Assembly: GCA_018985225.1 (NCBI GenBank)
Contig: JADGIF010000274.1
Location: 1 to 12,087 of the forward strand
Source: Amoeboradix gromovi
Taxonomy: Eukaryota; Sanchytriomycota; Sanchytriomycetes; Sanchytriales; Sanchytriaceae
Reading direction: 5' to 3'
DNA length: 12,087 nucleotides
The notes under the pieces: generated by a model
Databases searched by the model: none
The model's input: the letters and a program-made list of their open reading frames with translations, nothing else
What the model was told of the DNA's origin: nothing
Part shown: piece after piece, positions 5,911 to 12,087 of the stretch
Numbering within the stretch: the first letter of the stretch is position 1
How the letters are laid out: each line of letters begins with the position of its first letter
Made by a program: the position numbers and the translations under genes

Positions 5911-7722
5911 TTAAACCTTCATTTTTTGATATTTTAACGTAGTCTTTGCGTTTTTAATAAATTCAAATGAATTTTCATCAAATTCTGTGAAGAACTGACC
6001 GCAGAAAAATAGAAAATCTTCGTTTGTATCCATTATCCTTATGAACTCCGATTTTAATCTACTGTCAGTTTTGACCGATACTATATTCTCTTGTGCCACG
6101 TACCTATTGCTTTGATCCGTTAGAACTATTACATTATAAAAAGGTTGATCATTTTTGTACAACAAATTTTGAACTTGCATAATTCTTTGCCAATCCAGTG
6201 ACTCTGTACAGTTCTCATCATAGTCATGCACTACCGCATAGTATTCATACTGCTCATGCCATATGACGTCACCAATATCAAATTTGCAATTGTTGTACTT
6301 CTTAACAGGCGGTAATATGTCTCTTGTTAATATCTTGTCTATAAGTACCCCAAATCTATCCATTACCGGTTCAGGCAGCATCTTCTTAAACGAATAAATT
6401 GGCGCATTTGGATTGATTCCTTTAACGGATAGCAAATCTTTCATTTTTGAAAATAGTGGTTGAAATTCGTTAGTTCTAGATTCGTTGTTATTTTTATATA
6501 TTTCCGTAATTCTAGAATAATAAAAGTCCAGAAATGTGCTGTTGAATCTGCTACCAGAGTTTTCAGTTAACTGATGAATAAGAATAAAATCTTCGCAGTA
6601 AGCAGATAGAGTTATCTCCCATATGAATTCGGGTTCCAAAATGTTCATATTGTCAGCCAGATAACAACACCAGCTACATGTGTATATGCTACTAAACCAA
6701 CTTAGTGACCTCACAGGACTTTGGCCTACGCATAGCATCAAGTTGTTCAAGCACCGCTCTACTATATATTTGACGTCTACTGGCTGCAATTGCATTTCAA
6801 ACTCATTTTCGTTTACACTTAAACTTCTCAAAATACGTAGCAAGTCAATTCTTGTGAAAAATGGAGTATCGGGCGTATAATCAAAAGGACTGATGTAGTA
6901 AATATCCGAGTTAATTGTGACAGAAAGTAAAAACTTGGTAGGAAACCCAATTAGCTTAAAATCTATTTCTAAAGCATCACCAATTAACTTGAGAAGAACT
7001 GAAAGCAAGATCGGCATTCCTTTTCGACTTGTTAGACAGTGGTGTAAGCAGGCATGATTAATAGCATTAAAGTTATCAAAGTCTACTTTGAAACCCCATT
7101 TTTTAAAGAACAAATCAAGCAAGGACAGTACTTGTTGATATAAAGGTGCAGATTTGCTAATTGCAGTCACAGCTTGTTTGATTAAATCGTCTAGCACATT
7201 GGAGTAAACACTAGCATAACTAGGATCCATATCTGGATCTGTTATAAATCCAACATAAAGGACATTAACTAGTAAATCAGAATAATCTTTGTTTATAAAA
7301 TGGTTTATGTAATGTAATCGAATACAAGTACGAGACGACTTTTTTATATAGTATTTCAGTGTCAGCTGAAGGTACTTTGGAATTGACTTCAACTTGGCAT
7401 TGCAGTATTCAATAAGGTTTAGCCCAAATGTTTGTTGAAGAAATTGAAAGTAAGGTAATACGTGAAAGGAGCTAGACATTTGCTCCCAAATCTTGAGAAT
7501 AAGCTGATTGTGCTGTCCTCTTATCAAAGATCTTTGATAGTAATCTGAATTGGTCAAGTAATCATGCTTATATGAATATAAACCCATCCATAGATGACTT
7601 TGAGATCCAGCAGCATACAATCCTTGGTTCACAAGTCTTAAAGCTAGCAAATCTGAAAACTCTAGGTATTTGAATATGATAGATATTATCTCTAAAGGAA
7701 AATCGCTAGGAAAGTTAACCAT
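5911..7722 (-). CDS. FBXO21-like F-box / SirB1-like / YccV protein
   Basis: The 603-aa protein combines an N-terminal F-box (FPLEIISIIFKYLEFSDLLA, about residues 8-27), a central SirB1/transglutaminase-like domain (FFKKWGF, then NAINHACLHHCLTSRKGMPI and IGFPTKFLLSV) and a C-terminal YccV-like domain (FDIGDVIWHEQYEYYAVVHD, then QPFYNVIVLTD and YVAQENIV). This is the architecture of human FBXO21 (628 aa), a substrate receptor of SCF (Skp1-Cullin-F-box) ubiquitin ligases. A role as SCF adaptor is inferred from the F-box; substrates are unknown. The YccV part is named after the bacterial hemimethylated-DNA-binding protein HspQ, but DNA binding is not implied here. An upstream TTG extends the frame, but the first ATG (7722) has an ATGG context and starts just before the F-box. 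It is a single exon, head-to-head with the CorA gene, 11 bp between ATGs. Confidence 0.8.
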   Translation of the reverse strand: MVNFPSDFPLEIISIIFKYLEFSDLLALRLVNQGLYAAGSQSHLWMGLYSYKHDYLTNSDYYQRSLIRGQHNQLILKIWEQMSSSFHVLPYFQFLQQTFGLNLIEYCNAKLKSIPKYLQLTLKYYIKKSSRTCIRLHYINHFINKDYSDLLVNVLYVGFITDPDMDPSYASVYSNVLDDLIKQAVTAISKSAPLYQQVLSLLDLFFKKWGFKVDFDNFNAINHACLHHCLTSRKGMPILLSVLLKLIGDALEIDFKLIGFPTKFLLSVTINSDIYYISPFDYTPDTPFFTRIDLLRILRSLSVNENEFEMQLQPVDVKYIVERCLNNLMLCVGQSPVRSLSWFSSIYTCSWCCYLADNMNILEPEFIWEITLSAYCEDFILIHQLTENSGSRFNSTFLDFYYSRITEIYKNNNESRTNEFQPLFSKMKDLLSVKGINPNAPIYSFKKMLPEPVMDRFGVLIDKILTRDILPPVKKYNNCKFDIGDVIWHEQYEYYAVVHDYDENCTESLDWQRIMQVQNLLYKNDQPFYNVIVLTDQSNRYVAQENIVSVKTDSRLKSEFIRIMDTNEDFLFFCGQFFTEFDENSFEFIKNAKTTLKYQKMKV

Positions 7723-7733
7723 TGTGTGAAACG

Positions 7734-8555
7734 ATGGAGATAACTTCAAAAGTATCCAATGTGATAGAGATTTATGGGGATGTGGTGGTCGAGAGTATGA
7801 CCTACCTGGAGTTCAACATAAAAAACAAACAGATGAATGTTAGTTTGCATGGGTATGACTCCTTCAGATTAGATAACAACTTTTTCGTATTAACCTGGAC
7901 TCAAAACCTCGATGCTGTTCATTTTATTGTACATCCTTCATATTTGTTAATCGTAAATGGGACGCATGTGTTTTCGCATCTCCAAACTAAGCATATAACT
8001 GATGCTAGCCATGCATTTCAATTGGGAATCGACTTTCTTACGCAAGAATTACAACAGATATGCACTGGTGTAGAATTTGAAGTGTTAGGAATCCAGGATC
8101 TTCTTGATTTAGTGACTGTAAGCGAATCGCAAGATCTTTTACTAAGGATAAGGAATACTCAAACCACTACTCATGAGTTGAAGAACAGCGTTCGAATGAA
8201 AAGATCTATGATAAATAGAATAAATTTTCCAATGTATAACGTTATAACAGAACTGTATTTATTAGATTACAAACTTAAATATCATATTGCTAATTTAGAT
8301 ACGCAGTATAACCATTATATTGCTTTGCTAAATATGATGGTGTCTATGAGCTCTCACAAAGTCAACTTAGTAATTAGAAAGTTGGTCTTAATCACAATTG
8401 GAAGCATACCCCTAACAGTTATTGCCACTTCTCTAGGAATGAACCTTTTGGGTCCTGGTTATTCTGGTTCATCATTCAACTTCCCATTAGTGCTTATTGT
8501 GTCCTCTTTAATAGGTTTATGCACTGGATATATAGCTGACCGTTTTATATTGTAG
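7734..8555 (+). CDS. CorA/MIT-family Mg2+ transporter
   Basis: The 273-aa product ends in the classic CorA arrangement: a long helix (YLLDYKLKYHIANLDTQYNH), a first membrane segment (about 217-234, LVLITIGSIPLTVIATSL), the ion-selectivity signature GMN at 235-237, a short loop, and a second membrane segment (about 250-268). The family forms pentameric Mg2+ or other divalent-cation channels with both termini inside. The N-terminal half resembles the CorA cytosolic domain only loosely. No mitochondrial presequence is obvious, so Mrs2 identity is not supported; it could act in the plasma or vacuolar membrane like Alr/Mnr2 proteins, but it lacks their long N-terminal extension. The first ATG is at 7734. 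With 11 bp to the divergent F-box start, its promoter must lie inside the neighbour's coding region. Confidence 0.75.
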   Translation: MEITSKVSNVIEIYGDVVVESMTYLEFNIKNKQMNVSLHGYDSFRLDNNFFVLTWTQNLDAVHFIVHPSYLLIVNGTHVFSHLQTKHITDASHAFQLGIDFLTQELQQICTGVEFEVLGIQDLLDLVTVSESQDLLLRIRNTQTTTHELKNSVRMKRSMINRINFPMYNVITELYLLDYKLKYHIANLDTQYNHYIALLNMMVSMSSHKVNLVIRKLVLITIGSIPLTVIATSLGMNLLGPGYSGSSFNFPLVLIVSSLIGLCTGYIADRFIL

Positions 8556-8710
8556 TAAATTTAATATTTGCCATCTTAAATGCAAAATAGTTTTGTGTAT
8601 CTGGAACGCTCTAAAATTTATAAAAAATTTAAAACGGGTCCCACTCTTTGTTATATGATTTGAACAAGGAATTTCACATATTTTTGCGAAATGGATCTCT
8701 GGAACAATCT
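8556..8710. other. Gap after CorA gene
   Basis: Non-coding. TGGAACGCTCT at 8611-8621 and AACGGGTCCCA at 8633-8643 weakly resemble inverted ends of the repeat family. They may be the remnant of a very short element next to the decayed Fanzor copy, but the match is too short to be sure. Confidence 0.25.
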
Positions 8711-9154
8711 TTAAAAGTCCTGATTAACGAGAAATAAAGAACTCCTAGATAAGAACTGAGGAAGCCAGTTGCCCCATTATAGCGATTGCTCACGGTTTCA
8801 CTACTCTTACGTGGGATTGAACAAGGATGCATATTTGATGTATATGTTCCTTGCTGCCATTTAGTCTCTATTTACCTTTAATGACAGTTTGTACATTTGC
8901 GTGTCTCCAAAATAGTCTTTATTCAAGCTTATACCTTGTCCATTTCTGACTAGAAAATGCCTCAATACATCCAATTATCATCTTTCCTCTCTCTTTGCGC
9001 CGGAACTTCAAGTGTTCTCTGAATGCGTTATTTCACTTTGTTGAAAAACGTCTAGTTTCCCATTCCTGCACAGGTTTCTTAATGTCGATGAGTGCATATG
9101 ATGTTTATAGTTCTTTCTTTATACCTGACATATTCAGAATTGCAAGGTTTAGAA
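8711..9154 (-). pseudogene. Decayed Fanzor copy
   Basis: Read on the minus strand, this stretch aligns with the Fanzor fragment at 2506-2940. Matching blocks are CTTGCAATTCTGAATATGTC (the LPSFNTSQM region), CATTCAGAGAACACTTGAAG, ATGGCAGCAAGGAACATATA (the MAARNIY region), CATCCTTGTTCAATCCC, and the shared end AATCAGGACTTTTAA. The frame is broken by several stops, and the zinc-knuckle Cys codons are mostly lost (for example TKWTRYK-like sequence in place of TCTRCG). It is clearly non-functional and older or faster-decaying than the plus-strand copy. Similarity probably continues weakly towards 9240. Its 5' side faces the left end of repeat copy B at 9277, as the other copy's 5' side faces a related repeat end. 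Confidence 0.75.
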
Positions 9155-9276
9155 CCACTTTTCATTGATGAATAGCGAGGATATCGCATTTTTTCACATT
9201 TGAAGTATCTAGAAAAGAAGAGTGTATAAAAAGACATGTGCCCTTGATAAATGGTTTATTCAATAAATTCATTGTC

Positions 9277-9715
9277 TGGGACACCAAATATAAAAACTAG
9301 ACCAAGTCGTTTTCAAAGTAGGTGCTCCAAAAGGAGTAAATACTATTAACAATAGTCCTTGTTTAAAACCAATTCTCTTTCATTAATGTCATTCCTCTCT
9401 TTAAAATAAAACAAGATGACCCACTATCTCTTTCAAATATATGAGGGTTTTGAGTGTTTAAGCAAAATGTGCATTTTTTTTATTCTTTATCTGTTTCTTT
9501 TTCTTTTTCTTCTTACTACCTTTCGTATAACTTGTTTTTTGTTTTCACTCCTTGTTAATCATTGTTTCTAGGATTCTAATGGATGAAAAGCTTTTACAGT
9601 AAAATAATTTACTTGGACAGATTAATTTAATTTAATTTACTATCGGTTAATACACACTTGAAATAATGATTCAAACTACTTCAGAAAGTTAGTCTAGTTT
9701 TATATTTGATGTCCC
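9277..9715. mobile_element. Inverted-repeat element copy B (MITE-like)
   Basis: The left end repeats the first 26 bases of copy A exactly (9277-9302). The right end (9688-9715, GTTAGTCTAGTTTTATATTT then GATGTCCC) differs from copy A's in one base. Internal blocks are shared with copy A but interrupted by differing segments, including a T/C-rich tract at about 9480-9550 in copy B. It contains no ORF. Its right end lies 49 nt upstream of the PHOD start, and a shortened second end (AGAGCAAGTCCCA, 9731-9743) lies 21 nt upstream, so the element probably carries or overlaps that gene's promoter. Confidence 0.7.
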
Positions 9716-9728
9716 GTATGTTTAATTC

Positions 9729-9743
9729 ATAGAGCAAGTCCCA
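9729..9743 (+). promoter_or_regulatory. Repeat-end motif before PHOD-like gene
   Basis: ATAGAGCAAGTCCCA corresponds to the outermost bases of the repeat end at 2401-2458 (ACAGAGCATGTCCCA). The rest of that end has been deleted in this copy. It stops 21 nt before the ATG at 9765, a spacing close to that of the motif before DPH2, PEX16 and the zinc-ribbon gene. Confidence 0.4.
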
Positions 9744-9764
9744 TGTGTTTGAAAACAAAGTTTT

Positions 9765-11558
9765 ATGGATTCCAAATTAGGAAATACTTTTGTGGATCCT
9801 AATCCCATAGAACTATCTGCCGAGCCTTCTTTCTCTTCAGTTATAGGGCCATTTCTTCGATTCCGAGGAATATTAAAAAATAATTATTCTGTTAGCGTTC
9901 TAGTTATTGCCAGGGATCAGCCAGAAATTCAAATATATCCTGATAAAAACAAAAACACTGATGCTTTAACTATCGCTCCAAAGCTAATTGATACTTTTAA
10001 ATCATATAATTTTTATAGATATATGATTAACGTAGAATTATTAAGTTATGCACAGACAATTAGCTACAGATTGATAACTCTGACTTCTAGTCAAGTATAT
10101 AACTTTCGCGTTCCAGCGTTTTCTCAAAACTGTAGATTTGCATCGTACTCTTGTGCAGGTGTCTCTATCGGTGAAAGTGTTGGTGACCATGGAGGTTACT
10201 GTTCTCTATGGAAAGATTTGCTTTCAGAGCATCAGTGCAATCCTTTTCATTTAATAATAGGCTTAGGGGATCAATTATACAACGATTTAGTATTTTACGT
10301 TCCTAGTTTAGCTCAATGGATGAAAAGTAAGACTAGAAAAGCAAGAACTTCATATCCTTGCTCTGATCTAATACTTAATGAAATTAGTAATTTTTATTTC
10401 CAGCACTACTGTCTTCATTTTATGCGAGATCATATCAGACATGTCTTTTCTTCTGTACCGAGCATAAACGTCAGTGATGACCATGATATATTTAATGGTG
10501 CTGGAAGCTACCCCGCTGATTTACAGAATTGTCCGATATTCAAAGCTGTTTTTGAACAAGCTCTGAAGTTCTATTATCTGTTTCAACTTCACTGCAACAT
10601 TAATGACCCAGACCCTGTCTTTATTAAAAACTCTAATTTCATTAGTACAATTGGACCAAACCAGGCTATTTTGTGTTTAGATACTCGCAGTGAACGATCT
10701 TTACAACATATTTTGCAGCCCAGCACGTACAAGTTGGTATTTCAGAGAATTAAACAGCTTCCTCACTCAGTCAAACATTTGATAATTGTAGTTGGGATTC
10801 CCATTCTTTTTCCGTCTTCTAAAATGACTGAACGAGTTTTTAACACAATCTCGAAAATTAATATGAAATCAAACTATATGTTTGATCAAATTCTTAGTAA
10901 CTTTGGAGAGCCTTCTGTACTTAGTGATATAGATGATCAATGGGGTACGTTGGAGCATACTAATGAAAAGCACTATTTAATCAAACACTGTCAAGAAATC
11001 TCAAAAGAATTTAATCTAAGGATTACGTTTCTAAGTGGAGACAGTCATTGTGCAGGCAGTAGTCAGATATATGCTAAATCCTCTAAACTGTTACAAAATA
11101 AGAATGATGAAAAATATAAACGACATACAAAACATAGGATTTCACCAGTTTATGACTACAAGCACATAAACCAGATTATTAGCAGTGCTATTACTAACGT
11201 GCCACCACCGGGCTGGGCAATGGTACTGTTTCATTTGAATCCTAACCACGTGTTATATGAGGACTACTATCAAGCTATGACAATAACGTTCAACAAGGAT
11301 GTAGCCAAAGTTGGAGTAGACCTGGATGGTCTAATTTGCGAAAGAGACAAGGAGAGAAAACCAAAATATAAATGGATGATTCCACGTAGGAACTACAGTA
11401 CTTTTACATACACAGAGGAAGATGAGTTAATTGTGGAGTATTTTGTAGAAAAGGAAATTGATTACAAGAGAATTGGATCAATAAAAGATGTCGAGAAGTT
11501 TAGAGCATGTCAAGGATATAAAATTTTCATTCCACCACTGCTGGCAATCAGTGAATAA
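9765..11558 (+). CDS. PhoD-like metallophosphatase (fungal PhoD_2 type)
   Basis: The 597-aa protein belongs to the PhoD-like metallophosphatases. Metal-binding blocks in order are SYSC (128-131), GLGDQLYND (about 165-173), SDDHDIFNGAGSYP (about 237-250), LCLDTRSERS, and the late SGDSHCAGSS where family members usually have GDVH. AITNVPPPGW follows, like the ...NTPPP block of fungal members. The N-terminus (SSVIGPFLRFRG) matches the domain that precedes the catalytic part in fungal and other eukaryotic relatives. There is no signal peptide or membrane segment, so the enzyme is probably intracellular, unlike secreted bacterial PhoD. The substrate is unknown; phosphodiester or phosphomonoester cleavage is inferred from the family. 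It reads as one exon, starting in ATGG context. AATAAA sequences at 11554-11559 and 11567-11572 may serve for polyadenylation. Confidence 0.8.
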   Translation: MDSKLGNTFVDPNPIELSAEPSFSSVIGPFLRFRGILKNNYSVSVLVIARDQPEIQIYPDKNKNTDALTIAPKLIDTFKSYNFYRYMINVELLSYAQTISYRLITLTSSQVYNFRVPAFSQNCRFASYSCAGVSIGESVGDHGGYCSLWKDLLSEHQCNPFHLIIGLGDQLYNDLVFYVPSLAQWMKSKTRKARTSYPCSDLILNEISNFYFQHYCLHFMRDHIRHVFSSVPSINVSDDHDIFNGAGSYPADLQNCPIFKAVFEQALKFYYLFQLHCNINDPDPVFIKNSNFISTIGPNQAILCLDTRSERSLQHILQPSTYKLVFQRIKQLPHSVKHLIIVVGIPILFPSSKMTERVFNTISKINMKSNYMFDQILSNFGEPSVLSDIDDQWGTLEHTNEKHYLIKHCQEISKEFNLRITFLSGDSHCAGSSQIYAKSSKLLQNKNDEKYKRHTKHRISPVYDYKHINQIISSAITNVPPPGWAMVLFHLNPNHVLYEDYYQAMTITFNKDVAKVGVDLDGLICERDKERKPKYKWMIPRRNYSTFTYTEEDELIVEYFVEKEIDYKRIGSIKDVEKFRACQGYKIFIPPLLAISE

Positions 11559-11799
11559 AAAGCAAAAATAAAGCGCAGTTTAAGTTCAAATAAAACTTTG
11601 GAATAAACTATATTATAAAGAGCTTGATTTTCATGAAATATGGAACACTTTTTCAAATTACTATCAAACGCCTGGTTTTCATGTTTATTACAACAAATAG
11701 TTATCGTGATAAGATGAAATCCTTTCACTACCACAATTCTTCTTTTCTAGAGTTCTCCGATAGAATAAAACCTGTAATAATCGTGTTTATCATCTAAGA
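11559..11799. other. Non-coding gap after PHOD-like gene
   Basis: AT-rich, with AATAAA near its start. I see no repeat, RNA gene or conserved coding frame in it. Confidence 0.4.
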
Positions 11800-11952
11800 A
11801 TGATGTCTAAATCAGCACAGCCAAAATATGTCAGATTTAAAGACGTCAATCGAGCTATAAAAACTACTTTTGTCACAGGAAATTTTCAGTACCTCTCACA
11901 TCACAGGGAAGAGACTATTTTACAGTTTATAAGACATTCAAAAGTCGCTTGA
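11800..11952 (+). CDS. Short ORF of doubtful status (50 codons)
   Basis: Starting with two Met codons, the frame reads MMSKSAQPKYVRFKDVNRAI and on to a TGA at 11950. The sequence is protein-like and basic, but I do not recognise it. GTACCTCTCACATCACAG at 11889-11906 is an 18-nt GT...AG segment that could be removed without changing the frame, in line with the tiny intron in PEX16. The gene may be the first exon of something longer, a gene cut short by the repeat that begins at 12010, or chance. The minus strand also offers an ATG at 12000, just beyond the repeat-end motif, with only 20 codons open. Confidence 0.25.
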   Translation: MMSKSAQPKYVRFKDVNRAIKTTFVTGNFQYLSHHREETILQFIRHSKVA

Positions 11953-12009
11953 TATCTTCACCACCTCCCCAAAAGGGATCAAATTGTTTGCGAGCCCCAT
12001 ATAACAAAT

Positions 12010-12087
12010 AGGACATGCTCTGTAAAAACTAGACTAGACAATTTGTATCGAAATTTCAAAAATAAATATTCTGTACAGCTATTCTCT
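12010..12087 (-). repeat. Left end of an inverted-repeat element, cut by window edge
   Basis: The sequence from AGGACATGCTCTGTAAAAAC through TAGACTAGACAATTTGTATC to TTCAAAAATAAA is the reverse complement of 2401-2458 with only a few mismatches. The following bases to the window end (12046-12087, overlapping the match) correspond, inverted, to 2207-2248 inside copy A. This marks the beginning of another element whose body lies outside the window. Confidence 0.65.

Noticed and set aside
7723-7749. TTG-initiated extensions of both the F-box and CorA genes overlapping each other
   Set aside because: Both have ATG starts in ATGG context just inside; non-ATG starts are not expected in a nuclear genome.
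11510-11734. Minus-strand ORF at the end of the PHOD-like gene
   Set aside because: It overlaps the conserved gene's end, starts within AT-rich non-coding sequence and resembles nothing known.

Overview
The window reads as nuclear DNA from a small-genomed, AT-rich microbial eukaryote, most likely a fungus or close relative of fungi. The genes are eukaryote-specific: an Spb4/DDX55 ribosome-biogenesis helicase, a Dph2-like diphthamide factor, the peroxin Pex16, an FBXO21-type F-box/YccV protein, a CorA-family Mg2+ transporter and a fungal-style PhoD-like phosphatase. Pex16 implies peroxisomes, which argues against the most reduced parasites such as microsporidia. CTG encodes Leu at an invariant position (codon 651-653, the PTREL motif of the helicase), which argues against a CUG-Ser yeast, and TAA/TGA act as stops. 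The exact lineage cannot be fixed by eye.

Layout. 1-383: upstream region with a few short hairpins. 384-1871: helicase. 1872-3493: repeat-rich gap holding a roughly 470-bp inverted-repeat element (copy A), a truncated Fanzor (eukaryotic TnpB relative) fragment and a repeat-end motif. 3494-8555: a very compact block of five genes, DPH2-like(+), PEX16(-), a small zinc-ribbon gene(+), F-box/YccV(-) and CorA(+). The tail-to-tail gaps are 17 and 13 bp, and the two start codons of the last pair are 11 bp apart. 8556-9764: a second repeat-rich gap with a broken Fanzor copy on the minus strand and the second copy (B) of the inverted-repeat element. 9765-11558: PhoD-like phosphatase. 11559-12087: mostly non-coding, with one short ORF of doubtful status and another repeat end running off the window.

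Two observations deserve most attention. First, PEX16 is split between two frames, and removing a 19-nt GT...AG segment (4695-4713, minus strand) restores the expected Pex16 sequence exactly at the break; this would be one of the shortest nuclear introns known. Second, a motif of about 30 bp, CTAGTTTTTA followed about 12 nt later by GTCCCA, forms the ends of the repeats and also lies 21-26 nt upstream of the start codons of DPH2, PEX16, the zinc-ribbon gene (if it starts at 5649) and PHOD. It is either a family of short inverted-repeat transposons that supplies promoters, or a core-promoter signal that happens to sit at the ends of the repeats. The genes do not form one pathway; they are mixed housekeeping functions.
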